Source of the DNA: Prochlorococcaceae cyanobacterium jk18x22bins.40
GTDB taxonomy: Bacteria > Cyanobacteriota > Cyanobacteriia > PCC-6307 > Cyanobiaceae
Assembly: GCA_022826155.1 (NCBI GenBank)
Contig: JAJDVL010000036.1
Span: 1-41,891 of the forward strand
Length of the DNA stretch: 41,891 nt
Direction: 5' to 3'
Shown here piece after piece: positions 1-9,677 of the stretch. Position 1 is the first letter of the stretch; the number at the start of each line of letters is the position of its first letter. The notes under the pieces were generated by a model. It saw nothing but the letters and a program-made list of their open reading frames with translations, made no database searches and was not told where the DNA came from. A program made the position numbers and the translations under genes.

Positions 1-636
1 GCAGTGTTGATGCTGCCGGAGGGATTTCACCTGGCTCCCGAGGACCGTATCCCCGAGACCATGAAGGAAGAAATGGAGGGGATCTACTACAGCACCTACA
101 ACGACACTTCAGACAACGTCGTTCTTGTGGGTCCCTTGCCCGGCGATGAACACCAGGAACTTGTTTTCCCGGTGCTCTCCCCTGATCCGGCGCAGGACAG
201 CGCCATCATGTTCGGAAAGTATGCCGTTCATGCTGGCGGCAACCGCGGACGCGGCCAGCTTTACCCCACGGGCGAGCAAAGCAACAATGGGGTCTGGACA
301 GCAGACGCGGCGGGGGAGATCACCGGCATTGACGACAATGAAGACGGCAGCCACGTGGTCCATATCGCAACGGATGGGGAGACAGTGGTGGATGCCACCG
401 TTCCAGCGGGCCTGGAGGTGACTGTTACCCCTGGAGAGACGGTTGCCGCTGGCTCCGCCTTGACCAACGACCCCAACCAAGGGGGCTTCGGACAACACGA
501 TACGGAGATCGTGCTGCAGAGCCCATGGCGTATCCTGGGCATGTTGGGCTTCTTCACCCTGGTGCTGGCCACACAAATTTTCTTTGTTCTCAAGAAACGG
601 CAAGTGGAGCGGGTGCAAGCTGCCGGACAGCTTTAA
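1..636 (+). CDS. petA: Cytochrome f, C-terminal part (5' end outside window)
   Basis: Cytochrome f is the c-type haem subunit of the thylakoid cytochrome b6f complex and passes electrons to plastocyanin or cytochrome c6. Only the last 211 or so codons are present, so the signal peptide and the CxxCH haem site lie upstream of the window. The visible part has the family's small-domain segment GNRGRGQLYPTGEQSNN, then a lumenal domain ending in QSPWRILGMLGFF, a single transmembrane helix and a short basic stromal tail (VLKKRQVERVQ). The reading frame is open from base 1, so the gtg at base 4 should not be taken as a start. lgt follows after 27 bases on the same strand. Confidence 0.97.
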   Translation, partial: AVLMLPEGFHLAPEDRIPETMKEEMEGIYYSTYNDTSDNVVLVGPLPGDEHQELVFPVLSPDPAQDSAIMFGKYAVHAGGNRGRGQLYPTGEQSNNGVWTADAAGEITGIDDNEDGSHVVHIATDGETVVDATVPAGLEVTVTPGETVAAGSALTNDPNQGGFGQHDTEIVLQSPWRILGMLGFFTLVLATQIFFVLKKRQVERVQAAGQL

Positions 637-663
637 GACTCCGAGAGGGAGGACCGTTCATCC

Positions 664-1569
664 ATGGGATTTTCTGGTGTGTTGGGCCTGGTGTTTCAGT
701 CGCCGGGTCCAATGATTCCCCATACCCCTCTGCGCTGGTACGGGGTGCTGATTGCCTTGGCTGTGGTCATTGGCCTCACCCTCTCCAGCAGGTTGGCCCG
801 CTGGCGTGATCTGGATCCCGTGCTGATCTCGGATCTGCTGCCGCTGCTGGCCATCGCCGCATTGGCGGCTGCCCGCCTCTACTACGTGGCCTTCGAATGG
901 GAGCGCTACCGCGACGCCTGGACGCGGTTGTTCGGGGTGATCCCGATCCCCCGCGCCGTCGCCTTCTGGGAAGGCGGCATCGCCATCCATGGGGGCATGG
1001 TGGGGGCACTGCTGGCGGTATGGGTGTTTTCCCGTCTTCGCCAACAACCGTTCTGGGACCTTCTGGATGTTCTGGCGCCGTCCCTGGCCCTGGGGCAGGC
1101 CATTGGCCGCTGGGGCAATTTTTTCAATTCGGAAGCGTTTGGCGTCCCCGTGCCTGCCGACTTCCCCATCAGCGTCAAGATCCCACCGGCCCTGGTGGAT
1201 CCCCAAGTGCTGCTCAGCAGCCCCGGCGCCAGCCATTTCCATGCCACGTTTTTCTATGAGTCCCTCTGGAACCTGGCGGTCTTTGGTGTGTTGATGGGTC
1301 TGTTGCTGCGCTGCCGCCGCGGTGGGCTCAAGCTGCCGGCAGGGGCGCTGACCTGTACCTATGCCATCGCCTACGGCCTGGGCCGCTTCTGGATCGAAGG
1401 GTTGCGCACCGATCCCCTCTGCCTGTTCTCCAGTCCCCCCTTCTGTGAAGGAGGCCTGCGCATTGCCCAGGTGATGAGTGGGGCCATGATTGTGCTGGGC
1501 AGTTTGGGTCTGGCATGGCTGTATAGCCTGCGGCGCCCCTTGCCGGGCTCTGGGCGGCCCAGATCTTGA
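664..1569 (+). CDS. lgt: Prolipoprotein diacylglyceryl transferase
   Basis: Lgt moves diacylglycerol from phosphatidylglycerol to the lipobox cysteine of prolipoproteins in the plasma membrane, the first step of lipoprotein maturation. The 301-residue protein has about seven hydrophobic helices and the family signature around [13 protein letters not shown], which holds the conserved Arg, Asn and Glu. Length is normal. The ATG at 664 is preceded by a purine-rich stretch (gagagggagg) that serves as ribosome site. Its TGA overlaps the TTG start of cobM, so the two are probably translationally coupled. Confidence 0.95.
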   Translation: MGFSGVLGLVFQSPGPMIPHTPLRWYGVLIALAVVIGLTLSSRLARWRDLDPVLISDLLPLLAIAALAAARLYYVAFEWERYRDAWTRLFGVIPIPRAVAFWEGGIAIHGGMVGALLAVWVFSRLRQQPFWDLLDVLAPSLALGQAIGRWGNFFNSEAFGVPVPADFPISVKIPPALVDPQVLLSSPGASHFHATFFYESLWNLAVFGVLMGLLLRCRRGGLKLPAGALTCTYAIAYGLGRFWIEGLRTDPLCLFSSPPFCEGGLRIAQVMSGAMIVLGSLGLAWLYSLRRPLPGSGRPRS

Positions 1570-2354
1570 ACGTCGCGACACAACCACCAGGGTCTGTGGC
1601 CATTGTGGGGGCCGGGCCCGGCGCTCCCGACCTGCTCACCATGCGGGCCCATCAGCGCATCAGGGAGGCCCAGGCACTCATCTGGGCGGATTCCCTGGTC
1701 TCCCCTGCCGTCGCCGCCCTGGCCCCTGCCGACTGCGCACGAATCTCCACCCGCAGTCTCACCCTGGAGGCGGTGATGGAGGTGATGCTGGAGCGGGTCC
1801 GTGCCGGCAAGCGGGTGGTGCGCCTCCATGACGGCGACCCTTGTCTCTATGGCGCCCTCCATGAGCAGATCTGCCGCTTGGCGGAGGCTGGTGTGGCCGT
1901 GGAGGTGGTGCCTGGGGTCAGTGCCTACCAGGCCACGGCCGCGGCCCTGGGCCAGGCGCTCACCATCCCCGGAGTGGTGCAAACCGTTGTGTTGACCCGT
2001 GCTGCGGGCCGCACCGGCACACCGGAACGGGAGGCGCTCAAGCAGGTTGCGGCCCTGCAGGCCAGCCTTTGCCTGTACCTCTCGGCCCGCCACGTTGAAG
2101 CGGTTCAGGAGGAGTTGTTGCTCCACTACCCCCCTGACACCCCCGTGGCCATTGCCTTCCGCATCAGTTGGCCCGATGAGCGGCTCCTGCTCACCACCCT
2201 CGACGCCATGGCCGCCACCACCACAGCGCACAGGTTGATCCGCACCACCCTCTATCTGGTGAGTCCTGCCCTGGCCGCCAGCCCCAACTGGCGCTCACGG
2301 CTCTATGCACCCGGCCATACCCACCTCTTTCGCGGGGGGGATGAAGTCTTTTGA
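1566..2354 (+). CDS. cobM: Precorrin-4 C11-methyltransferase
   Basis: This SAM-dependent enzyme methylates C-11 of precorrin-4 (or cobalt-precorrin-4) in corrin ring synthesis, for the (pseudo)cobalamin of picocyanobacteria. The 262 residues show the tetrapyrrole methylase fold: an N-terminal [12 protein letters not shown] loop (about residues 13-24), the [11 protein letters not shown] segment (about 89-99) and [16 protein letters not shown] (about 116-131), with the Ile-Pro-Gly-Val step seen in CobM. The TTG start at 1566 overlaps the lgt stop by four bases, and no better start lies nearby downstream. CobF, CobI or CobJ family alternatives are less likely because the [19 protein letters not shown] region is CobM-like. 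Confidence 0.92.
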   Translation: MNVATQPPGSVAIVGAGPGAPDLLTMRAHQRIREAQALIWADSLVSPAVAALAPADCARISTRSLTLEAVMEVMLERVRAGKRVVRLHDGDPCLYGALHEQICRLAEAGVAVEVVPGVSAYQATAAALGQALTIPGVVQTVVLTRAAGRTGTPEREALKQVAALQASLCLYLSARHVEAVQEELLLHYPPDTPVAIAFRISWPDERLLLTTLDAMAATTTAHRLIRTTLYLVSPALAASPNWRSRLYAPGHTHLFRGGDEVF

Positions 2355-2412
2355 CGGGCTTGCCGAATGCGCTGCGGCCGTTGCAGGCTGAAGCCGGCCG
2401 ATCAAAGGAAAG

Positions 2413-3384
2413 ATGCCGGACGTTATCTGCTGCGGAGAAGCGCTGGTGGATCGCCTGGGTCCACCGGGGGGAGATCCGGTCGAGAATGGAGAGGACTGCC
2501 TGGGGGGCGCCCCCGCCAACGTGTGTTGCGGGCTGGCGCGGTTGGGCACGTCCACCGGCTTTCTGGGACGCCTGGGGCGGGATGCCGTTGGCGCGGCCTT
2601 TGCCCGGTTGTTTCAAGAGCGGGGGGTGGACCAGCAGGGGGTGCAATGGGATGAGCAGCGCCCCTCCCGGATTGTGCTGGTGCAACGGCAGCTCAACGGT
2701 GAGCGCAGTTTCGGGGGTTTCCTGGGGGATGCCGGCGCGGGCTTTGCCGACATGGCCCTCGCCCAAGACCGGATCCCACCCTCCCTGTTCCAAACTGCCC
2801 GCTGGCTGCTGTTCGGCACCGTCCCCCTGGCCAGTGCAGATGCGGCAGCGGCGTTGGCCCAGGCCATGGCGCTGGCTGAGGCCCGTCAGGTGCGATTGGC
2901 CCTGGACGTGAACTGGCGGCCCACGTTCTGGCACTGCGGTGAAGCCATGGCCCGGCAACGGATTGTCCCCCTGCTGGAGCGGGTGCAGTTGCTCAAGCTG
3001 GCGGTGGAGGAGGCGGAATGGCTTCTGGGTAAACGGGATCCCCAGGCCATTGCTCTGGCGCTGCCGCAGCAGCCCGCGGTGGTGGTAACCGCCGGGGGGG
3101 ATGGGGTGACCTGGTGGGTGGGGGGATGTGGTGGGCATCACCCGGCTTACCCGGTCCCTGTGGTGGACAGCACCGGCGCGGGAGATGGTTTCCTGGCGGG
3201 CCTGCTCCACCAGTTGGCCCAGCAGCCCCGGTTGCTGGACCAGCCCGCAGCGGACGCCGTGGTCCAGGCCATGGCCTTTGCCAGTGCCTGTGGCGCCATG
3301 GTCTGCACAGGGGCAGGCGCCATCGCCCCCCAGCCAGGGGCCGAGGCGGTGGCCGCCTTCCTGGAGCAACACACCCGCCGTTAG
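2413..3384 (+). CDS. PfkB-family carbohydrate kinase, probably fructokinase
   Basis: This is a ribokinase/PfkB-fold kinase that phosphorylates a small sugar with ATP in the cytosol. The 323-residue protein starts with GEALVDRLG, has the N-terminal PfkB signature near GGAPANVCCGLARLG and ends with the C-terminal signature DSTGAGDGFLAG, in which Asp258 is the expected catalytic base. Residue pattern and length fit fructokinase, but substrate cannot be read from sequence alone; adenosine or ribose kinase types are less likely. It lies 58 bases after cobM on the same strand. Its TAG stop overlaps the TAA stop of convergent tsaE by four bases. Confidence 0.88.
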   Translation: MPDVICCGEALVDRLGPPGGDPVENGEDCLGGAPANVCCGLARLGTSTGFLGRLGRDAVGAAFARLFQERGVDQQGVQWDEQRPSRIVLVQRQLNGERSFGGFLGDAGAGFADMALAQDRIPPSLFQTARWLLFGTVPLASADAAAALAQAMALAEARQVRLALDVNWRPTFWHCGEAMARQRIVPLLERVQLLKLAVEEAEWLLGKRDPQAIALALPQQPAVVVTAGGDGVTWWVGGCGGHHPAYPVPVVDSTGAGDGFLAGLLHQLAQQPRLLDQPAADAVVQAMAFASACGAMVCTGAGAIAPQPGAEAVAAFLEQHTRR

Positions 3385-3830
3385 GGGCTGCGCAACACAG
3401 CCAAGCGCCCCCGGGAGGCCATGTGCAATTGGAGATGCCAGGCGTCCTGGGGCCACTGGCTCAAGCGCTCCGGCCATTCCACCGCCAGCAGCGCCCCCTG
3501 TTCATGGGCCAACTCTTCCTCCTCCCAGAACAACTGGTCGGCGGCAACCGGTTGCTCCAGTCGGTAAAGATCCAGATGGACCAACGCCTGGGGTTGCTGG
3601 CGCCACTGCCCCTGGTAGTGTTGGGCCAGGGCAAAGGTGGGGCTGGTGATGGGTTCCCCAATGGCCAAGGCCTGGGCAATCCCACCCACGAGGCAGGTTT
3701 TGCCTGCACCCAGCGGACCCTGCAGCAGGACAATCACCCCGCCTGCTGCGCCCGTGGTCAGCAACGTCCTGGCAAGACGGCGCCCATAGGCCTGGGTGGC
3801 CTGGGCATCGGGAAGGGGAGTCGGGTTCAC
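3381..3830 (-). CDS. tsaE: tRNA threonylcarbamoyladenosine biosynthesis ATPase TsaE
   Basis: TsaE is the ATPase that works with TsaB and TsaD to place threonylcarbamoyl on A37 of ANN-decoding tRNAs. The 149-residue protein has a Walker A motif GPLGAGKT (residues 38-45), the family segment ITSPTFALAQHY, HLDLYRL and a conserved tryptophan in VEWPERL. The best start is GTG at 3830, since the frame has no ATG upstream in a good position and the protein begins at the usual distance before the P-loop. It stands alone on the minus strand. The 147 bases up to ahcY should hold both divergent promoters. Confidence 0.93.
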   Translation of the reverse strand: MNPTPLPDAQATQAYGRRLARTLLTTGAAGGVIVLLQGPLGAGKTCLVGGIAQALAIGEPITSPTFALAQHYQGQWRQQPQALVHLDLYRLEQPVAADQLFWEEEELAHEQGALLAVEWPERLSQWPQDAWHLQLHMASRGRLAVLRSP

Positions 3831-3977
3831 GGGTGCTTGGCTCTCTCCACCAATCTGGAGTCTGGAGGGTGGGGCCGACGTTCAAGCGCTACGGCGGGCC
3901 GATTCGGCTAGCTTGAGTGGCCTGGAACCGGGGCCTTTCTGCCGTGGCTCCAGCCCACTGTTCAGGGCCGTGTCCCC

Positions 3978-5417
3978 ATGATTGCCTCTACCCCAACGCC
4001 AACCCCTGCCGTTGCAACCACCTCCCCACCACCCTACGTGGTGGCTGACATCAGCCTGGCGGACTGGGGTCGCAAGGAAATCCGCATCGCAGAAACGGAG
4101 ATGCCTGGCCTGATGGCCCTGCGCCGTCAGTACGGCGCTGAGCAGCCGCTGCGGGGCGCCCGCATCTGCGGCAGCCTCCACATGACGATCCAGACCGCTG
4201 TTCTCATTGAAACCCTTGTGGCCCTGGGGGCCCAGGTGCGTTGGGCCTCCTGCAATATCTTTTCCACCCAGGACCATGCGGCGGCAGCCATGGCCGCCCA
4301 GGGCATTCCTGTCTTTGCCTTCAAGGGGGAGTCTTTGGAGGAGTACTGGGCCTTCACCCACCGGATCATGGAGTGGCAGGACGGGGGCACCCCCAACATG
4401 ATCCTTGACGACGGCGGCGATGCCACCGGCCTGGTCCTGTTGGGTTGCCGGGCCGAGCAGGACCCTGCCGTGTTGAACAACCCCGGCAACGGGGAAGAGC
4501 GGGTCCTGTTTGCCGCCGTCCGGCAGCGTCTGGAGCAGGATCCCGGCTTCTATGGGCGGATTGCCGGCAACATTCGCGGGGTGACGGAGGAGACCACCAC
4601 CGGCGTGGCCCGTCTCTATCGCCTCCAGAAGCATGGCGCACTCCCGTTCCCTGCCATCAACGTCAACGACTCTGTCACCAAGAGCAAATTCGATAATCTT
4701 TACGGCTGTCGCGAATCCCTTGTGGACGGCATCAAACGGGCCACGGACGTGATGATCGCAGGCAAAGTCGTGCTGGTGGTTGGGTACGGGGACGTGGGCA
4801 AGGGGTCGGCCCAATCCCTGCGGGCACTGGGCGCCACGGTGATGATCGCCGAGGTGGATCCCATTTGCGCTCTCCAGGCCGCCATGGAGGGTTACCGGGT
4901 TGTCCGTGTGGAGGACGTGTGCGATATGGTGGATATTGTTGTCACGGCAACGGGCAACATCAACGTCCTCACCCGCGCCCATATGGAGCGGCTTAAGAAT
5001 GAGGCAATCGTCTGCAATATCGGCCACTTTGACAACGAAATCGATGTGGCTTCCCTGGCGGACCTGCGATGGGAAAACATCAAATCCCAGGTGGATCACG
5101 TGATCTTTCCCGATGGCAAGCGCATGATTCTGCTGGCGGAAGGGCGGTTGGTGAACCTGGGCTGTGCCACGGGGCATCCCAGTTTTGTGATGTCCAACTC
5201 GTTCACCAACCAGGTGCTGGCCCAGATGGAATTGTTCCGCAACAGCGAGCGCTACGGCAAACAAGTGCATCTGCTACCTAGAACGTTGGACGAGATGGTG
5301 GCCCGCTTGCACCTGGAGCGCATTGGCGCCCGGCTCACCCAGCTCACCCCTGAACAAGCGGACTATATCGGCGTACCCATCGCTGGCCCGTTCAAGTCTG
5401 CCCACTACCGCTACTGA
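3978..5417 (+). CDS. ahcY: S-adenosylhomocysteine hydrolase
   Basis: The enzyme splits S-adenosylhomocysteine into homocysteine and adenosine, removing the inhibitor of methyltransferases and recycling homocysteine to methionine. The 479-residue protein has the NAD-binding glycine motif GYGDVG (269-274), the active-site stretch [24 protein letters not shown] and the C-terminal PFKSAHYRY that closes the neighbouring subunit's NAD site. Length fits the long bacterial/plant class with an insertion. The first ATG (3978) is used; the leader is Thr/Pro/Ala rich before the conserved [15 protein letters not shown] second homocysteine-related gene (DUF39) lies at 16740. Confidence 0.97.
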   Translation: MIASTPTPTPAVATTSPPPYVVADISLADWGRKEIRIAETEMPGLMALRRQYGAEQPLRGARICGSLHMTIQTAVLIETLVALGAQVRWASCNIFSTQDHAAAAMAAQGIPVFAFKGESLEEYWAFTHRIMEWQDGGTPNMILDDGGDATGLVLLGCRAEQDPAVLNNPGNGEERVLFAAVRQRLEQDPGFYGRIAGNIRGVTEETTTGVARLYRLQKHGALPFPAINVNDSVTKSKFDNLYGCRESLVDGIKRATDVMIAGKVVLVVGYGDVGKGSAQSLRALGATVMIAEVDPICALQAAMEGYRVVRVEDVCDMVDIVVTATGNINVLTRAHMERLKNEAIVCNIGHFDNEIDVASLADLRWENIKSQVDHVIFPDGKRMILLAEGRLVNLGCATGHPSFVMSNSFTNQVLAQMELFRNSERYGKQVHLLPRTLDEMVARLHLERIGARLTQLTPEQADYIGVPIAGPFKSAHYRY

Positions 5418-5444
5418 CTGGATCTCCGGTCCAGCGGGCGTGCG

Positions 5445-7253
5445 TCAGCTATTAAGCTTGAGAACCGCCATAAACGCCTCCTGGGGCACCTCCACCTTGC
5501 CCATGGCCTTCATGCGTTTTTTGCCTTTGGCCTGTTTCTTGAGCAGTTTTTTCTTGCGGGAAATATCACCGCCATAACATTTGGCCAGCACGTCTTTCCG
5601 CATGGCGGAAATGGAGGTGGCGGCGATCACCCGGGAACCAATGGCCGCCTGGATGGGGATTTTGAATTGTTGCCGCGGCACCAGCTCCTTGAGTTTATCC
5701 ACCAAAGCCCTGCCGATCCCATAGGCTTTATCCCGATGCACAATGGTGGTGAGGGGATCAGCCCGTTCGCTGTTAATCAAAATGTCCAGCCGCACCAACT
5801 GGTTCTCCCGATAGCCAATAAACGTGTAGTCCATGGAGGCATACCCCTTGGTGCGGGATTTCAGTTGGTCAAAGAAATCATTCACCACTTCAGCCAAGGG
5901 CAACTCATAAATCAGCATGACCCGTTCTTGGGTGATGTATTTCATATCAATGAATTCACCCCGCCGTTCCTGGCACAGCTCCATCAAGGCGCCGTTGTAA
6001 CTGTTGGGGGCATAGATTTCGAGGCGCACATAGGGCTCCTCAATGGAGAGACGCTGTTGAGGATCCGGCAGGGTGGCGGGATTATCCACAAGCTGGGTGG
6101 TCCCATCCAGGCACATCACCCGGTAGATCACCGATGGGGCCGTGACAATCAGATCCAGGCCATATTCCCGCTCCAGCCGCTCCTGCACCACGTCCATATG
6201 GAGCAGCCCCAGGAAGCCACAGCGGAAGCCGAAGCCCATGGCGCTGCTGGTTTCCGGCTCATGGTGCAAGGCGGCATCGGAGAGCTTGAGCTTTTCCAGG
6301 GCATCCCGCAGATCAGCGTATTGGTCCGCCTCTGTTGGAAACAACCCACAGAACACCATGGGTTTGGCTTCGCTATAGCCAGGCAGGGGATGCTCCGTGG
6401 GGGCCGCCACCGTGGTGATGGTGTCTCCCACCCGGGCATCGGCCACCGCCTTGATGGAGGCCGCCAGGTAGCCCACCTCCCCGGCGTGCAACGTCTCCAC
6501 TTGTTGTTGATTGGGGGCCATCACCCCCACTTCATCCAGGGCGTAGGTTTTGCCGGAGGCCATGAGCAGGATGGTGTCCTTGGCGCCAATGGCTCCGGCC
6601 ATCACCCGAAAGTACACCACCACCCCCCGGTAGGGGTCATAGTAGGAATCAAAGATGAGGGCCGCCAGGGGTTCTGCGGTGCGCTCGCTGGGGGCGGGGA
6701 TACGCTCGACGATGGCTTGGAGGATGTCCCCGATGCCCAGGCCTGTCTTGGCGGAACAGGTGATGGCTGTGCTGGCGTCCAGGCCGATGATCTCTTCGAT
6801 TTCCGTTTTGACCCGTTCCGGCTCGGCGCCGGGGAGATCCACCTTATTGAGCACCGGGATGATCTCCAGGTTGTTCTCCAGGGCCAGGTAGACATTGGAG
6901 AGGGTTTGGGCCTCCACCCCCTGGCTGGCATCCACCACCAGCAACGCCCCTTCACAGGCCTGCAAGCTGCGGCTCACCTCATAGGAAAAGTCCACATGAC
7001 CAGGGGTATCGATCAGGTTCAGGCAATAGGCCTGTCCATCTGCGGCCTGGTGCATCATGCGGGCGGCCTGCAGCTTGATGGTGATGCCCCGCTCCCGCTC
7101 CAGGTCCATGGTGTCCAGGAACTGGTCCTGCATGTCCCGCTGGGCCACGGTGCCCGTGTCTTGCAGCAGCCGGTCCGCCAGGGTGGATTTGCCGTGGTCG
7201 ATGTGGGCAATGATGCAGAAGTTGCGGATATGGGAGGTGGGAACGTCCGTCAT
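5445..7253 (-). CDS. lepA: Elongation factor 4 (LepA)
   Basis: LepA is a ribosome-associated translational GTPase, close to EF-G, that acts on stalled ribosomes and in initiation or subunit assembly. The 602-residue protein has the GTPase motifs AHIDHGKST near its start, [25 protein letters not shown] and CSAKTG, then the LepA-specific C-terminal domain with [17 protein letters not shown] near its end. I prefer ATG at 7253 ([11 protein letters not shown], as in relatives); an in-frame ATG at 7262 adds three residues. It is last in the tldD-tldE-fmt-lepA run and ends 27 bases from convergent ahcY. Confidence 0.97.
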   Translation of the reverse strand: MTDVPTSHIRNFCIIAHIDHGKSTLADRLLQDTGTVAQRDMQDQFLDTMDLERERGITIKLQAARMMHQAADGQAYCLNLIDTPGHVDFSYEVSRSLQACEGALLVVDASQGVEAQTLSNVYLALENNLEIIPVLNKVDLPGAEPERVKTEIEEIIGLDASTAITCSAKTGLGIGDILQAIVERIPAPSERTAEPLAALIFDSYYDPYRGVVVYFRVMAGAIGAKDTILLMASGKTYALDEVGVMAPNQQQVETLHAGEVGYLAASIKAVADARVGDTITTVAAPTEHPLPGYSEAKPMVFCGLFPTEADQYADLRDALEKLKLSDAALHHEPETSSAMGFGFRCGFLGLLHMDVVQERLEREYGLDLIVTAPSVIYRVMCLDGTTQLVDNPATLPDPQQRLSIEEPYVRLEIYAPNSYNGALMELCQERRGEFIDMKYITQERVMLIYELPLAEVVNDFFDQLKSRTKGYASMDYTFIGYRENQLVRLDILINSERADPLTTIVHRDKAYGIGRALVDKLKELVPRQQFKIPIQAAIGSRVIAATSISAMRKDVLAKCYGGDISRKKKLLKKQAKGKKRMKAMGKVEVPQEAFMAVLKLNS

Positions 7254-7300
7254 CAGAGGCATTTCACACGAGCAACTTTATGCTTTTGACCAGCCCCTGC

Positions 7301-8293
7301 CTACCCCAGCCGCTGCCCCGCCTCGGCTTTGAGCACTTGATGCAGGCGTGGTCCCCGGCAGGGTGTTTTGCCGGCCAACTGGGCCTCCTGCAGGAGCAGG
7401 TATCCCTCCCCCGTGGCCACCACCAATCCCTGATCGGGCGCCACCGCCACCACTTGGCCCGGCTGGCCCGGGGGCCATGATGTTTGCGCCAGTGCCGTCA
7501 TCGGGGCGCCACCGATGGCCTCCAACGTCTTAGCCCGCTGTGGCAGCAGGGGCACTGTGGCCAGCACGTTGAGCCGCTGCCCTTGCCACCGGGTCACGGC
7601 ACGGGGATGGAAGCCCATCACCCGGTGATGGAGTTGCAGGGCGGGCTCGTGCCAGGGCAGCCAGAGTTCCTCCTTGCTGAGCTTGGCGGCCATGGTGATC
7701 CCCGTGGCAGGTTGAGACCTGAGTTGGGCGGGACCGGCAGCCAGCAGGGCCATGGCTTCCACCATCAAGTCAGCGGTCAGTTGGCTGAGGCGCAGGGCCA
7801 TGGTGGTGGCATTGTCGCAGAGACCAATGGCCAGGCGACGCTCCAGCAGCACCGGCCCCGTATCCAACCCCTCTTCCATGGCCATGATGCTGACGCCGGT
7901 CCACGGGTCACCGGCCAGCACGGCCCGCTGAATCGGTGCCGCGCCACGCCAGCGGGGCAGCAGTGAACCGTGGCCGTTCCAGCACCCCAACCTGGGCCGG
8001 GCCAGAATCTCCGGCGGCAGGATCTGCCCAAACGCCACCACCACAAACACGTCGGCCGCCAATTCTGCCAGGTGGTGCCTCAGAGTGGTGTCCTGGCGCA
8101 AGGCCGGGGTGGTCCACACTGGCAACCCCAGGTCCATGGCCCGGCGTTTGACGGGGGAAGGCTGAAGCCCGCCGCCACGGCCACGGCGGCGATCCGGCTG
8201 GCTCACCACCCCCACCACCCCATGGCCCGCTGCAATCAGGGCGTCAAGGCAGGGAACGGCATAGGTGGGGGTGCCCCAGAAGAGAATGCGCAT
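7301..8293 (-). CDS. fmt: Methionyl-tRNA formyltransferase
   Basis: Fmt transfers the formyl group of 10-formyl-tetrahydrofolate to Met-tRNA(fMet) before initiation. The 330-residue protein has the N-terminal GTPTYAVPCLDALI, the folate-site motif NGHGSLLPRWRGAAPIQ with the catalytic Asn and His, and MAMEEGLDTGP holding the catalytic Asp. A C-terminal OB-like tRNA-binding domain follows. It starts 12 bases after the stop of tldE and is 47 bases before the lepA start, so it probably shares a transcript with both. Confidence 0.96.
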   Translation of the reverse strand: MRILFWGTPTYAVPCLDALIAAGHGVVGVVSQPDRRRGRGGGLQPSPVKRRAMDLGLPVWTTPALRQDTTLRHHLAELAADVFVVVAFGQILPPEILARPRLGCWNGHGSLLPRWRGAAPIQRAVLAGDPWTGVSIMAMEEGLDTGPVLLERRLAIGLCDNATTMALRLSQLTADLMVEAMALLAAGPAQLRSQPATGITMAAKLSKEELWLPWHEPALQLHHRVMGFHPRAVTRWQGQRLNVLATVPLLPQRAKTLEAIGGAPMTALAQTSWPPGQPGQVVAVAPDQGLVVATGEGYLLLQEAQLAGKTPCRGPRLHQVLKAEAGQRLG

Positions 8294-8305
8294 GGGGCAA
8301 AACCC

Positions 8306-9673
8306 TCAGGCTTCACCGGTGATGGTGAGTCCCTCCACCCAGACGTGGGGGGAGCGGCCGCTGGGGGTACATTGCGGGTTTCCTTCACAGGCGACGATGT
8401 GTTGCAGGGTGGAGCGGATGTCCCCGGCCACGGTGGCCGCCTCGATGGAGCGTCGCTCCCCCCCGGAGAGCAGCCAACCGTCAAACGGCAGGGAAAAGGA
8501 CCCCTGACTGGCCTTGACGCCGGCATGGAGAGCGGAGAGGGAGTCAATGAGCACCACCCCACTGCCGCTCTCACAACTGAGGGATGAGTCTCCCCGCTGG
8601 CCCTCCACGTCCAGCCATTGGGGACTCAGGGTGACTTTTGCCCCCAGGTTGGCATGACCGGTGGCCACCGAGCCGTCGGCAAAGGCCCTGGCCGTGCCTT
8701 CACTATGGAGGAAATGGCGAAGACGGCCCCCTTCGATGAGGGGCAACCGCCGAGTGGGGGTGCCTTCCCCGTCAAACTCCGGCGCGGCCACGTGACCAGG
8801 ATGGCGCGCATCGTCCGCCACCGTGAGCAGGGGGCTGGCCACCTGGGTCCCCAAGCTGCTGCGCTGGGAGAGGCTGACGCCGTCCAGCACCGCCTGGGCA
8901 TTCACCATGCTGCCAAAGGCCCATAGCAGATCCAGAAAGGCTTCAGGGCTAAAACAGACCGTGTAGACACCGGTGTCGATGGGGGCATAGTCCAGGTGGC
9001 TGATGGTGCGTTCCGTGGCCTCGGCAATGCAGCCCTCCAGATCCAGGGCGTCCACACCGGTGGCCAACCGCACCGCTCCGGCACTGCGGGGTTTGCGGCC
9101 GGCTTCTTCGGCCCGTGGATAGAGCCACAGGGTGGCGCTGGTGGTGCTCTGGCGGCGCAACGCACCAGCACTGTTGATGTACAGCCGCTCCCGTCGGGCC
9201 TGGGCCAGGCCGTTGTAGGGCACGGTGGAGATGGCTGGATGGCTGTTCAGCACTTGCCGTTCGGCATCCAGGAGTCGCTCCAGAAGCGTCTGCATGGGAA
9301 GGGTTGGCCGCCGGGGCTGATGGAGAGGCGTGAGGGGATCCCGGGCCTGGGGGGACAGACGGGGTGGGCTCTGGGCATCACCAAAAGCGCTGGCCTGCTG
9401 GGCGCCCGCCAGGGCTGACGTCAGCCCTGGCGAGGACAGATCGTTGGTGCTGGTGATACCCACCAGACCCTCCCCGTTCCAGACCCGCACCATGGCGGCG
9501 GTGCTCTGGCGAGCCTTGCGTTGCTTGGGCTCACCACGATCCACTTGCACGGACGTGTCGTTGCCGCAGGTGATCCCCAGATCCCAGGTGGCAATCCCCA
9601 TGCGGGAGGCGTCCTCCGTCATGTGTTGCCGCAACACTGCTGGATCCGGAGCCAGGAGAGATGGTGCCGTCAT
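8306..9673 (-). CDS. tldE: TldE/PmbA-family metalloprotease subunit
   Basis: TldE (PmbA) pairs with TldD to form a metalloprotease known in other bacteria for trimming ribosomally made peptides and unfolded peptides; TldE lacks the metal site. The protein from ATG at 9673 is 455 residues, starts MTAPSLLAPDPAVLRQHM and has the family features WDLGITCGNDTSVQVD, NDLSSPGLTSAL and the C-terminal GVVLIDSLSALHAG segment. No HExxxH is present, as expected. The frame is open 40 codons further upstream, but that part overlaps tldD and looks non-coding. It starts four bases after the tldD stop. A 26-base palindrome lies inside it at 9407-9432. Confidence 0.92.
   Translation of the reverse strand: MTAPSLLAPDPAVLRQHMTEDASRMGIATWDLGITCGNDTSVQVDRGEPKQRKARQSTAAMVRVWNGEGLVGITSTNDLSSPGLTSALAGAQQASAFGDAQSPPRLSPQARDPLTPLHQPRRPTLPMQTLLERLLDAERQVLNSHPAISTVPYNGLAQARRERLYINSAGALRRQSTTSATLWLYPRAEEAGRKPRSAGAVRLATGVDALDLEGCIAEATERTISHLDYAPIDTGVYTVCFSPEAFLDLLWAFGSMVNAQAVLDGVSLSQRSSLGTQVASPLLTVADDARHPGHVAAPEFDGEGTPTRRLPLIEGGRLRHFLHSEGTARAFADGSVATGHANLGAKVTLSPQWLDVEGQRGDSSLSCESGSGVVLIDSLSALHAGVKASQGSFSLPFDGWLLSGGERRSIEAATVAGDIRSTLQHIVACEGNPQCTPSGRSPHVWVEGLTITGEA
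9407..9432. repeat. 26-base perfect palindrome inside tldE
   Basis: The half site cgccagggctgac is followed directly by its exact reverse complement with no spacer. It lies within the codons for SPGLTSALAGAQ of tldE. It contains the 8-base core tgacgtca. Such a long gapless palindrome inside a gene is uncommon; it may be an element or a chance result of codon choice. Confidence 0.9.
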
Positions 9674-9677
9674 GGAT

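Noticed and set aside
5667-7289. Long plus-strand open frame opposite lepA
   Set aside because: It is His/Gln/Gly-rich, lacks a family pattern and mirrors lepA codons: a shadow frame caused by high GC.
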